From the NCBI GenBank assembly GCA_023376005.1, contig CM042180.1, forward strand, positions 43,571,413-43,635,412: a DNA stretch of 64,000 bases. The letters are read 5' to 3'. The notes under the pieces are model-generated. The model saw only the letters and a program-made list of their open reading frames with translations. It made no database searches and was not told where the DNA came from. Source of the DNA: Doryteuthis pealeii. Lineage: Eukaryota; Mollusca; Cephalopoda; Myopsida; Loliginidae. The translations under genes and the position numbers were made by a program. Shown here piece after piece: positions 1 through 8,988 of this stretch (positions are counted from its first letter, which is position 1; every line of letters starts with the position of its first letter).

Positions 1-199
1 ATATGTTATTCTGTGAGAAGGTAATGTTGTTATAAGATCAATACAAGAGTCTTTATCTTTATGGAAGAAATATTATCCTTGTGGTCAAGACAATGAATAA
101 ATTATATTGACATCCTCTAAAGATCTGATAGAAAATAGAAATATCAACGACAGTATGGTATATGTAATACATATGCATACATACAAACGCATATATATC

Positions 200-280
200 T
201 GCTGTCTTAAAACAAATTCTGGAAAAAGCACATCACAAAAAAAGCAGCTGTACGGACACTTACGTCCTATCACACAAAAC
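200..280 (+). pseudogene. Decayed C-terminal fragment of a LINE pol ORF
   Basis: The + frame reads KQLYGHL followed by a PIT-like segment. It matches residue for residue the region that is better preserved at 11,220-11,285 (KQMNGHLPPI) and on the minus strand at 60.3 kb (KQLYGNLSHIT). That block lies downstream of the reverse transcriptase domain in a family of non-LTR retrotransposon ORF2 proteins. Only about 27 codons survive. The flanks 1-199 and 281-552 show no recognisable feature. Confidence 0.5.
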
Positions 281-552
281 ATGTGTGATGGTATAATGAA
301 TACTGAAACTAAAAACTAGATCAATTGTTTGAGGATCTTGGATCAATGATCGTCTGGTAAAATGGACCAAAAATCCTCGCTTTCGAAAGATTTAGCCTAG
401 AAATTGGTTCGTAAATTTAACAATTTGAATATTTAAAACAGAAAGGGCGGTTATTTTAAAAGAAAGAAATAAAATATTATAACTAGAATTCAAATTGAAA
501 ATATACCCTTATCATTACCGACACCATTTTTATGATGCTTTTTTACCTAATA

Positions 553-1177
553 CTAGCAAATATATGCACCCTCCGGGTATTGTATTAAATTAGAAAGGCT
601 AATGAAACTAAATAAGAATACAGATAAAAAGATTTGAAACAGAGGGAATATAATAAAAGATTTGAAACAGAGGGAGTATAATAAAAAATGGAACAACTGA
701 AACTTACTCTTCCATCACTCTCGTCTTTCATTGTTAGTTTTTCTAATTTAAGTATTTAGTTATAAGAGGAAGTAAAGAATAAAATGACAGTTATTTTATC
801 TTGTTAATGGATTTCATTTAAGATTTATTGAAGAGATTTTTGTTTATATTCATTAAAATAAAACCAAACAGTTAGAAATCAATAATACTAAGCACATATT
901 TATTAAATTCGATTTTTTGATATTAATATGCAAATTAGCCTTCCCGTTCACACTGTAAACCGCTATTTTGTTGTATATATAAATATAATTGCATGTTGTC
1001 AGTATGGAGACATAGTTAACAGTATTAATAATGTAAGACAATTTTATTAATAATTAAGGTTTAGGTAAAAATAAAATCATGGAGAATGTGATGTTAATAA
1101 CTAAGAGAATTGTGACTCGAGTAGGAATATAGTTTCGGTTACAGACAGAAAAACACGCAATCTCCATTATAATAAGA
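553..1177 (-). mobile_element. Non-autonomous Helitron, family A copy 1
   Basis: Read on the minus strand it starts TCTTATTATAATGGAG and ends in CTAG, the TC...CTRR termini of Helitrons. The GC-rich hairpin (GCACCC/GGGTGC, about 9 nt before CTAG) seen in sister copies is partly deleted here. There is no Rep/helicase coding capacity and the length is about 625 bp against 620-680 bp in sisters, so mobilisation in trans is inferred. Nine other long copies in the window define the family. Confidence 0.8.
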
Positions 1178-1282
1178 TTTAAGATTTAACAGTGATAACA
1201 TTTTAAAAGATTGAAATCTATTTCCTCAAACGAAGGAAAAGTTTTGAAGACAAATATTTTGTATGATTATTCTTTATGTTGA

Positions 1283-1675
1283 CTAGTATAAAATAAAAAA
1301 ACACCCTCCGGACGATGTAAAAATAGATTTTTGAAACATATTGCCTGAGGGGTGGGAGTTAAAAATTCAATGTCAGTGAGTTTGTACCCTAAGTAAGTAA
1401 AATCATCAAATTCATTTAAGGATTAAAAAATAAAACAATTTGAAATGTAAACTTTAAATATGTATTAAATAAAACAAACTATATATAGATATATAATACC
1501 AGTCATGTATTTATTAAAACTTATTTTAAAAAAGCAATGAGGACTGTCTAATTTTGCATGTTCAAATTTTTAGTGTATTTATTCTATGTTATGACGATTT
1601 TGGGTAATGTGACGAAAGCAGTGACGTAATTTTTGTTACAGACAAAAACCGGAAGCGAATCTCTATATTAATAGA
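1283..1675 (-). mobile_element. Helitron-like element, family B copy 1
   Basis: A 393-bp unit nearly identical to 8,078-8,469. On the minus strand it starts TC (TCTATTAATA in the sister) and ends CTAG|T. The 5' region has the same TGTCTGTAAC segment as family A, so the two families share a terminus. The 3' subterminal hairpin is poorly formed. The 1,178-1,282 spacer is AT-rich and unassigned. Confidence 0.6.
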
Positions 1676-1808
1676 TTTGCGACTTTCACCACATGGGAGA
1701 ACGTTACAGATCTAAAATCGAGCAATCCTATAGAACAACAGCAGCCGTCTTAGTGTAGTCGGCGTATTGTACAGTCCCAACCGACTAAGTTAAACTGATT
1801 GCCAACTA

Positions 1809-1885
1809 ATAAAAAAGGGCAGATTAGTCCTCGTGCTTATTATGAGTGCGGGTAAAAAAAGTGAACAGATTTAGTGTCATCATTA
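1809..1885 (+). repeat. Direct repeat, left copy, before the pyrimidine tract
   Basis: Contains GCAGATTAGTCC, GCTTATTATGAG and a GAACAGATTT segment. It recurs in order at 3,301-3,400, on the far side of the 1.2-kb polypyrimidine tract. Either the tract expanded inside a duplicated unit or two copies of an unknown repeat bracket it. The sequence 1,676-1,808 is unassigned. Confidence 0.55.
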
Positions 1886-1918
1886 ATGATGCTGTTATTT
1901 ACATCTTCAGAATTTATC

Positions 1919-1963
1919 TTATTTCTTCTTTTCCTTTCTTTCTTTCTTTCATTCTTTCTTTCT

Positions 1964-2005
<42 letters not shown>

Positions 2006-3014
2006 TTTTCTTTTTCTTTCTTTCTTATCTCTTTCTTTTTTCTTTTCTTTTTTTCTTTTTTTCTTTCTTTTTCTTTTTTCTTTCTTTCTTTCTTTTTTCT
2101 TCTTTTTTTTCTTTTTCTTTCTTTCTTTCTTTCTTTTTTCTTTTTTCTTTCTTTTCTTTTCTTTCTTTTCTCTTTCTTTCTTTCTTTTTTCTTTCTTTTT
2201 TTCTTTCTTTTTTTCTTTTTTTTTCTTTCTTTCTTTCTTTCTTTCTTTCTTTTTTCTATCTTTCTTTCTTTTTTCTTTTCTTTCTTTTCTTTCTTTTTTC
2301 TTTTTCTTTTCTTTCTTTCTTTCTTTCTTTTTTCTTCTTTCTTTCTTTCTTTTTCTTTCTTTCTTTCTTCTTTTTTATCTCTTCTTTCTTTCTTTCTTTT
2401 TTCTTTTTTTTCTTTCTTTCTTTTCTTTCTTTCTTTCTTTTTATCTCTTTCTTTCTTTCTTTCTTTCTGTCTTTATCTCTTTCTTTTTTCTTTCTTTTTC
2501 TTTATCTCTTTCTTTTCTTCTTTCTTTCTTTATCTTTCTTTTTCTTTCTTTTTTCTTTATCTCTTTCTTCTTTCTTTCTTTATCTCTTTTTTTCATTTTT
2601 CTTTCTTTCCTTTTTCTTTTCTTTCTTCCTTTTTTCTTTTTCTTTCTTTCTTTCTTTCTTTATCTCTTTCTTTTTTCTTTCTTTCTTTCTTTTTTCTTTC
2701 TTTCTTTGATCTTGATCTATTCCTTGTTTGCTTGCCCCCTCTCTCTCCCCTTCTCTCGTCCCCCCCTCTCTCGCCCCCCTCTCTCCCTCTCTCTCTCTCT
2801 GTCCCCTCTCTCGCCCCTCTCTCTCTCGCCTTCTCTCTCTCTCCCCCCTCTCGCCCCCTCTCTCTCTCTCCTTCTCTCTCTCTCTTATCTCCAACCAGTC
2901 TCTCTCCGTCTCTCTCTCTTACTTCCTCTTCCCCCTCTCTATCTCCCTCTATCTTTCCCTCTCTCTTTCTTATTCTCCAACCATTCTCTCTCCGTCTATC
3001 TCTCTCTTACTTTT

Positions 3015-3063
<49 letters not shown>

Positions 3064-3125
3064 TGACCCCACTCTCTCCGTCTTTCACTCTCTGTCGCTC
3101 TCTTTACTCTTTCGGTTTTCTCTTT
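1919..3125 (+). repeat. 1.2-kb polypyrimidine tract, (TTTC)n then (CT)n
   Basis: Almost pure C/T on the + strand. 1,919-2,707 is (TTTC)n with variable T runs, and 2,740-3,066 is (CT)n and CCCTCT repeats, divided by a short mixed segment at 2,708-2,738. Long frames rich in F, L and S (or K, R and E on the other strand) run through it only because the unit lacks stop codons. Such mirror-symmetric purine/pyrimidine DNA can form H-DNA (known property; not shown here). Confidence 0.95.
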
Positions 3126-3139
3126 CTGTAAGCCTCCTG

Positions 3140-3243
3140 CAGTTGGCGAATTCTTATCACTCCGCAGAGGTGCAGTCGGCATATTCTACATCCCCAGATG
3201 GCAGAGCGGCCTCACCCTCTGCAGAGGTGCAGTCGGCGTGATC
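3140..3243 (-). mobile_element. Fragment of family C retroposon (duplicated 5' end)
   Basis: Two adjacent copies of the segment GCAGAGGTGCAGTCGG, the complement of the 5' end of the 600-bp family C retroposon (full copy 24,104-24,701). It abuts the CT tract. Confidence 0.6.
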
Positions 3244-3300
3244 ACAGCATACAGGTTGGTGTGCATTGATGAAGGATTTTCTAAGTAAAATTTTATGCCC

Positions 3301-3400
3301 AATAAAAAAAAGTGCAGATTAGTCCCACTGCTTATTATGAGCGAGGGTAAAAAAAAAAATAAAAAAAAAAATTGAACAGATTTTGTGTCTTCAATGATTT
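3301..3400 (+). repeat. Direct repeat, right copy, after the pyrimidine tract
   Basis: Second copy of the 1,809-1,885 unit, with an expanded A-rich middle. 3,401-3,550 is low-complexity, with C9 and T-runs that look like homopolymer slippage. Confidence 0.5.
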
Positions 3401-3552
3401 AATTCTGCCATTTCTGATTCGATTTGCAATTCGCGAAGACCAGAAGCGAATTCTACGCCCCCCCCCCTTTTTTTTACTTTGCATTTGGGTACAGGCAAAA
3501 CCTATTCAAGGTAGGCTTTTTTTTTTTTTTGGTTTTTTTTTCATTTTTTTTC

Positions 3553-3681
3553 TTGCTATTCCCGTTGGCAAAACCTACTAAGGCTGATTAGTTCCTCATT
3601 CAGATATTAACCCGGGAATGAGGAAGTGAATACATTTGGTGAAGAGTCGACAAAAGAACAGTGGACACCAAGACCTCTGCT

Positions 3682-3715
<34 letters not shown>

Positions 3716-3720
3716 ATGCT
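3553..3720 (+). repeat. Dispersed repeat F, copy 1, with (CTG)n(ATG)n end
   Basis: Shares AACCCGGGAATGA, AGAGTCGACAAAAGAACAG and TGGACACCAAG in order with 4,872-5,050. Both copies end in short CTG-type trinucleotide runs. This suggests a small retroposon with a trinucleotide tail, but no promoter boxes or target-site duplications were recognised. Confidence 0.55.
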
Positions 3721-3789
3721 TCAAGCAAATTATAAAACTCTTTTACTTAGTATTTAATTTGAAAAACCAATGTTAAAATATCAGTGATT

Positions 3790-4190
3790 CCATTTTGAAC
3801 TTCGTAATGCAGAATGGAGGGCACATCGTTCGAAACGTTGTAGAGATAACAATGAAGATGAGGACAATAGTCCGAATAATACAAATAATACGAATATGGA
3901 ATAAATCTAAAATAGTTCAAAAGTTCAGTGATGGCTCCCGATTACGACAAGAAAGTTCCCAAGTTCGAAAAGAAGGTTCTCGAGTCCGACAAGAAATACC
4001 TGAAGAAGACCGGAGGGTATATCGGCCGAAACGTTGCACAAATAACAATGAAGATGAGGACAATAGTCCGAATAACGGAGATAATACTAATCTTCAAGCC
4101 TCATCTCAAACATTCAGAGAAATAGTGTAGATAACAATAAAGATGAGGACAATAGTCCGAATAATGCAGATAATACTAAATCTAAAATAA
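3790..4190 (+). repeat. Repeat E: tandem GACAAGAAGGTTCC unit plus hammerhead-like segment
   Basis: Related to 43,736-43,935 and to the complement of 55,100-55,330. It contains a short repeated block (TTCGAAAAGAAGGTTC type), a CTGAAGA...GAAACGTT segment, and three copies of GATGAGGACAATAGTCCGAA that give periodic open frames. The frames follow from the repeat. No protein is proposed. Confidence 0.5.
3998..4040 (+). ncRNA. Decayed hammerhead-ribozyme-like motif (repeat E)
   Basis: TAC, then CTGAAGA, a 21-nt stem II region, then GAAACGTT. The palindrome ACGT is in the stem III position. Stem II pairs poorly and stem I is at most three pairs, so activity is unlikely. It is included because sister copies at 43,815 and 55,236 keep the same core positions. 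Confidence 0.3.
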
Positions 4191-4258
4191 TTGTGTTTCC
4201 ATTAAATATTATGAAACTGTCAGTAACCAGGTGCCGTTGACTCCATGCCCACGCTAGC

Positions 4259-4333
4259 TTAAGCTAGGTATATACAGACACACACACACACACACACGCG
4301 CACACATATATATATATATGTGTGTGTGTGTGA

Positions 4334-4384
<51 letters not shown>

Positions 4385-4492
4385 TATGTTCACACACACA
4401 AAGGCACACACACACTCGTGTGTATATATTCATGCATGTGTATATGCATATTTGAGTGTTGGTGTGTGCATATACATACATACATAAAGAGA

Positions 4493-4553
<61 letters not shown>

Positions 4554-4702
4554 CAATATGAACACATGCACAAACATACACACCCAAACACATGCATGTA
4601 TATATTTATGAATAAATATATGAATATATAAGTGTGGGTATATACGTATACATATATATATATACAGATTAAGACAGTATGCAATATCCACATATCTCAC
4701 AA

Positions 4703-4756
<54 letters not shown>

Positions 4757-4860
4757 TTGTGTGATAAATATCTATATATATAGAGAGAGATAGATAGACA
4801 AATAGATAGATATTCTCACGTCAAGCTTAATGCACACACACACACACACACACAGACACA
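4259..4860. repeat. Compound (TA)n/(CA)n/(GT)n microsatellite block
   Basis: TA runs at about 4,338-4,380, 4,497-4,550 and 4,704-4,754, with CA or GT runs at 4,275, 4,320, 4,390 and 4,833. The run near 4,704-4,754 is flanked by complementary GCATA/TATGC and CAAGC/GCTTG arms. Tyr/Ile frames here are artefacts. Confidence 0.95.
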
Positions 4861-4871
4861 TCTTTTTTTCT

Positions 4872-5050
4872 TATTTTGGCAAATTCCACTAAGGTTGATT
4901 GATTCCTCATCCAGATATTAACCCGGGAATGAAAAAGTGAATAAATTTAGTTAAGAGTCGACAAAAGAACAGTGGACACCAAGGCCTCTGGTGCAGTTGC
5001 TGCTGCTCCTGCTTCAATGTTGCTGCTGTTGGCTGGAATAAACGAATATA
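4872..5050 (+). repeat. Dispersed repeat F, copy 2
   Basis: Second copy of the 3,553-3,720 repeat. The tail is imperfect GCTGCTGCTCCTGC. 5,051-5,217 has no recognised feature apart from a short CCAATGTG/CACATTGG inverted repeat near 5,168. Confidence 0.55.
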
Positions 5051-5217
5051 GAAAATTCCCAGAAAAGGAACGAGGACAGAAAGAAAAAAAAAACGAAAGC
5101 TGGTCAATTGGTTGGCTTTCTAGCGAGCAGTCCATTGGAAGAAATTCAATCAATATTGGAACGCTGGCCAATGTGGAATATTCACATTGGAAATTCTGCT
5201 AATAGCAGAACAATATT

Positions 5218-5330
5218 GTAGATGAGGAACTTTGATTGAACGATGTTCTCTTTAAAAATCCAAAGAGGAAAAAGACGAGAATTTACCAAATTCTTTAGCG
5301 AATTCTTGACAAAATTCTTGACCAAAACAG
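5218..5330 (-). mobile_element. Internal fragment of Helitron-like family C
   Basis: AACTTTGATTGAACGATGTT and CTTTAAAAATCCAAAGAGGA match 6,958-7,030 and 7,908-7,960 inside the family C Helitron-like units. Neither terminus is present. Confidence 0.4.
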
Positions 5331-5394
5331 GACATTATCAAACAACTAAAGGATTGCCTACGCTCCATTGATAAATGTGGTCTCATAAATAAAT

Positions 5395-5670
5395 GTTACA
5401 TAATTATTAGATTCCTAATACTTGTGTACAGTAGTGTAGAAACCAAAATGGCTGTTATAAGTTGCAGCCGGCGGCCTTGAAGGATTGAATGACAAGGCTT
5501 GACCTCATCCTGATCCTTCCGGTGGATACCGTGAGAATCGTTGGAGAAGACCCTCTTCCGGTTTAGATTAGAAAGATCGGCCAAGACCACGACGGTGGTA
5601 AATCGTGTTATGCCCGCGGTCGACTCAATCTGCGCAGGTAGTCTGGTGGGGATTCCAGAATAAAATAGGA
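5395..5670. other. Unassigned moderately GC-rich segment
   Basis: GC-richer than its surroundings (for example GCAGCCGGCGGCC at 5,465 and CCCGCGGTCGACTC at 5,611). No long frame, tRNA boxes or second copy in the window were recognised. It could be part of the LINE that continues at 5.9 kb, but I see no matching residues. Confidence 0.3.
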
Positions 5671-5937
5671 TCTAAGTTAAATCGAAGTCTTGTGTTCTTA
5701 TCTAAAAACTACCAATGACACAGGGCTTCTGATAAAGAGAAATCCCCAATGGAAGACCAGACACGAAGTCCCCAAGACGAAGTCCAGACGCTAGAAGAGA
5801 CGCTAGAAGAGAATAATAGAAGTAAGAAAGAAAGGAAAAAGAGTATACAACATAAAGACAAAATATGGTGCATTTATTTTGGATTAATTCCTAAATTCTC
5901 ATGGTCCATGCAAATATATGAAGTATCACTGACAAAG

Positions 5938-6358
5938 GTTAAAACAATGGAGCGCTTAATCAGTAATTATGTCATAAATGGTTGGGGGTACCTAATTCCT
6001 TAACAAATGTGGCACTATACAGTTCATCAACGAAGCTAAAACTTCCGATGGTGTCACTTGTTGAAAAGCGCGACTTTTCTAAATGCTGTGTGACTCTCGC
6101 GACCCACTGGTAAAGAACGCCCAGCCTTCCGTAATAACTGGTCGAAAATGGAAGGCACAAGCTGTAGAAAATGCAGAATCATCCCTCAAGATGAAAGAAA
6201 TAATTGGAACTGTGGCAAAGGGAAGATCAGAACTAGGTCTTCACCCACAGCATTGGTGGTCTAAAGAATCCACGTTGAATAAAAGGATTATGATTTCGGA
6301 GGAAATTCACCAACTTGAGGAAGTCAAGCGTATTGCTACAGCTGTGGGGAAAAATTAG
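5938..6358 (+). pseudogene. Broken C-terminal region of a LINE reverse-transcriptase polyprotein
   Basis: Three + frames together give a recognisable non-LTR retrotransposon segment. It runs from NGWGYLIP, through LTNVALYSSSTKLKLP (about 6,000-6,050), to DSRDPLVKNAQP, TGRKWKAQAVENAE, the LG-type segment GRSELGLHP and ending IATAVGKN. The order LP.SLTN.ALY, LRDS.DP, TGRKW.A..AV, GRSGLG and a W.K segment is characteristic of the region after the fingers/palm/thumb in a widespread animal LINE family. Frames switch near 6,000 and 6,085, and a stop follows at 6,358, so it is dead. No catalytic YxDD remains. The nearest neighbour downstream is the 5' end of a Helitron-like unit. Confidence 0.7.
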
Positions 6359-6359
6359 A

Positions 6360-6432
6360 AGAAGACAAAAAAGGGATAAATTATCGCTAGTTTTTTGACT
6401 AAGATTAAAATCTCACGTTTTCTACAGGAAAA
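6360..6432 (-). mobile_element. 5' end remnant of a family C Helitron-like unit
   Basis: On the minus strand this begins TTTTCCTGTAGA, directly after the CTAG of the next unit (6,433-6,436). The same GATAAATTATCGCTAGTTTT block occurs before the 5' ends at 7,122 and 8,077. It is the first member of a head-to-tail series. Confidence 0.5.
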
Positions 6433-7122
6433 CTAGCAAGAAAATGCACCTTCCGGGTGTAAGTATTTAAATGTAAGAAAGTATATTAGATAAGAAAGAC
6501 TAACGAAATTAAATAAGAACACATATAAAAAGGAAAAAGAAAAGGAAAAAAGATAATTTTTCTTACCAAATTCTTGGCAAAAACGGCATTTTCTACAAGA
6601 AGAAAAAGTCGTCGGGGCGGCCTAATGTCGGTATCACCCAGACAGCGAGGGGGTCTATCCCCTTTTCACTAGCGCTAGACCAAGGAGATTATTTTAGCAT
6701 CTGAGGTGGAGCGCCACATCTACCATCAGCTCCTTACCTTACCGCACAGATCCCTGTGCTACTCATACGCTGAGTTGGCGAGGGCCGGTATCGAACTCGG
6801 CACCTTGTGGTTTCTAGCCGAACGCTCTACCGAGTGAGCTAACCCGGCACTAACGAAATTAAATAAGAACCCATATAAAGAGGAAAAAGAAAAGGAAAAA
6901 AGATTCACCCAGAGATAAAAAATGTTTTTACCTAGAGATAAAAATCTTGTCGATGGACAACTTTGATTGAATGATATTCTCTTTAAAAATCCAAAAAGGA
7001 AGAAGGAAATTTTTCTAACCAAATTTTTGGCAAAAACGACATCTCTACAAAAAAAAAGGGGGATAAATTATCGCTAGTTTTCTGACTAAAATTAGAATCT
7101 TTCCTTCTCTACATTAGGAAAA
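6433..7122 (-). mobile_element. Family C Helitron-like unit 1, interrupted by a SINE
   Basis: The minus-strand 3' end has hairpin arms ACCC/GGT-like around CCGGAAGG followed by TTTCTTGCTAG. The 5' end TTTTCCTAATGTAGAG abuts the next unit. A SINE (6,606-6,848) sits inside, and a roughly 55-bp stretch (ACTAACGAAATTAAATAAG) is present on both sides of it, so more than a simple insertion happened. Confidence 0.55.
6606..6848 (-). mobile_element. tRNA-derived SINE, family A (near full length)
   Basis: On the minus strand it starts GCCGGGTTAGCTCACTCGG, an A-box-like tRNA 5' half, with GAGCG following. The B box GAGTTCGATACCGG lies about 50 nt further in. The tRNA-unrelated body has the markers CTACTCATACGCTGAG, CTAGCGCTAGT and GCGGCC. 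Five copies in this window share the body. RNA polymerase III transcription is expected for the class, not demonstrated. Confidence 0.85.
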
Positions 7123-8077
7123 CTAACAAGAAAATACACCTTCCGGTTGTTTGGTTTGGTTTGGTTTGTTTTACGGCATATCAACCTCAGTGGGTCATTT
7201 AATGCCAATAAAGTTTTGAAATAAATCAATTCTTAATGGATAATACAATTTTTTCATAAATACATTTTCTATTTAACCCATCGATGGGACCCTAACAGGT
7301 ACTACCACTCCGGGTCAGAGTGGACCAGGGAGCAATGGTGATGAAGGAGTGCTCCACATTCCCCAAACCTCCAAAACTGGAACCTCACCATCAGATAGAG
7401 TTTAACGTCATTCCCAGGACATGTAGACCCGCAGCCACCGCCTTCTAGCACCCATATGATAAAAAGGGGTTGGGGCTTGCCATAAGGGCAATAGGGTTGG
7501 GAAAATCATATAGGTGCTAGGGCTTGACGTGACCAGCCGATTGATCGGAGGGGGCCTCTCCGACCGCCCGTCTAGCCCAAGATAGGGCCAAAGGGGAGTA
7601 TTGCATGTTATGAACTGCTCATCCAACTGGGCTCTATCCTTAAGCATCACGGGTCGCCACCCACGGCCAACAGGTGGCCCCATTGGGGGAGTCTTACCCC
7701 TCTGCAGAGGTGCAGTCGGTGCATTCTAACGCCCCAGTCGATAGGGCGGCCTTCCGGTTGTAAGTATTTAAATGTAATGATATATATTAAATACAAAAGA
7801 CTAACGAAATTAAATAAGAACACATAACAAAAAAAAAAAAATAAAGGTAAAAAGATTCACCATGAGATGTAAAAAAAAAATTACCCAGAAACAAGAATCT
7901 TTTATATGGGCAACTTTGATCGACGAATGATTTCTTTAAAAATCCAAAGAGGAAGAAGATAATTTTTCTAACCAATTTCTTGGCCACAAGCGCATTTCTA
8001 CAAGAAGAAAAAGTGGGATAAATTATCGCTAGTTTTCAGATTGTGATTAAAATCTCTCGTTCTCTACATTAGGAAGA
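7123..8077 (-). mobile_element. Family C Helitron-like unit 2, interrupted by a retroposon
   Basis: Minus-strand 3' terminus mutated to TTAG (7,123-7,126). The 5' terminus TCTTCCTAATGTAGAG starts exactly after the CTAG of the neighbouring unit at 8,078. The body is split at 7,150 by a 599-bp family C retroposon. Without it the unit is about 345 bp. Confidence 0.6.
7151..7749 (-). mobile_element. 600-bp family C retroposon with 12-bp target-site duplication
   Basis: Flanked by perfect repeats CCTTCCGGTTGT (7,139-7,150 and 7,750-7,761). On the minus strand the element starts CCGCCCTATCGACTGGGG, has GCACCTCTGCAGAGG near the start, and ends in AACAAACCAAACCAAACCAA, a simple (AAACC)n tail. Target-site duplication plus tail means target-primed reverse transcription. 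No ORF spans it, so it is a SINE-like or LINE-derived passenger. The frame of about 90 codons present in several copies is unlikely to be translated. Confidence 0.85.
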
Positions 8078-8469
8078 CTAGTACAAAATAAAAAACACCC
8101 TCCTGGCGACGTAAAATAGATTTTTGAAACATATTGCCTGAGGGGTGGGAGTAAAAAATTCAATGTCAGCGAGTTCGTACCCTAAGTAAGTAAAATCATC
8201 AAATTCATTAAAGGATTACAAAATAAAACAATTTGAAATGTAAACTTTAAATATGTATTAAAATAAAACAAACTATATATAAATATATGATACCAGTCAT
8301 GTATTTATTAAAACTTGTTTTAAAAAACAATGAGGACTGTCTAATGTTGCATATTCAAATTTTGACTGTATTTATTCTATGTTATGACGATTCTGGGTAA
8401 TGTGACGTAAGCAGTGACGTCATTTTTGTTACAGACAAAAACCGGAAGCGAATCTCCATTATTAATAGA
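8078..8469 (-). mobile_element. Helitron-like family B copy 2
   Basis: On the minus strand it starts TCTATTAATAATGGAGATTC and ends CTAG. It is nearly identical to 1,283-1,675. Its TC start is directly preceded by the CTAG end of another unit (8,470-8,473), and its own CTAG end is directly followed by the TC start of unit C2, so it is the middle of a perfect head-to-tail string. Confidence 0.7.
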
Positions 8470-8567
8470 CTAGCAAGAAAATTCGCCTTCCGGGCGTAAG
8501 TATTTACGTTTTAATGTTAAGATGTATGTTGAATAAAAAAAAGACTAACGAAATTAAATAAGAACAC
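8470..8567 (-). mobile_element. 3' end of another Helitron-like family C unit
   Basis: On the minus strand it ends with the stem GCCCGGAAGGC, a short spacer and CTAG. The unit breaks off after the TTATTTAATTTCGTTAG block near 8,567. 8,568-8,988 holds no feature other than the AAT run. Confidence 0.6.
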
Positions 8568-8668
8568 TGTAACACTATTGTGTTATGGGTTGATTGGCGA
8601 CCTATTAATTAATTACTAATTAATTAAAACTACCCTAAATATTAATTATGGTGGTTTGTTAAAATTAA

Positions 8669-8670
8669 AA

Positions 8671-8719
<49 letters not shown>
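8669..8719 (+). repeat. (AAT)n microsatellite
   Basis: About 16 uninterrupted AAT units. Confidence 0.95.
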
Positions 8720-8721
<2 letters not shown>

Positions 8722-8988
8722 TTTATATTGGAGGTATATATTTATCTAAACGAAAAATCCTCACGTAAGCATAAATTCTTTAGATTATGGAATTTGATAT
8801 ATATCATCGGAATTTCAAATTTTGCCAAAATAAAATGATAATTTAATAAATAAGATTCCAGTTTTTGAAAAGTTCGTCAACAATTTCAAAAACTTAGATA
8901 AATAAAACATTGGTTGGCCTTGACTCCAAATGGAAAGATACAAGCTAGGCTGGCACAAGTCCACCGACAAAATAATTATATTTACATA

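Noticed and set aside
1846..3241. Long frames of 287 and 455 codons rich in Phe, Leu and Ser
   Set aside because: They follow entirely from the (TTTC)n and (CT)n tract and have no non-repetitive sequence.
4254..4706. Tyr/Ile-rich frames
   Set aside because: Translations of TA and CA microsatellites.
5749..6003. Host gene of 84 codons
   Set aside because: Its C-terminal part is the first frame of the broken LINE. The N-terminal part is Lys/Glu-rich AT sequence with no domain.
6770..6848. Functional tRNA gene
   Set aside because: The tRNA-like half continues into a SINE body and cannot form a complete cloverleaf with an acceptor stem. Several diverged copies exist.
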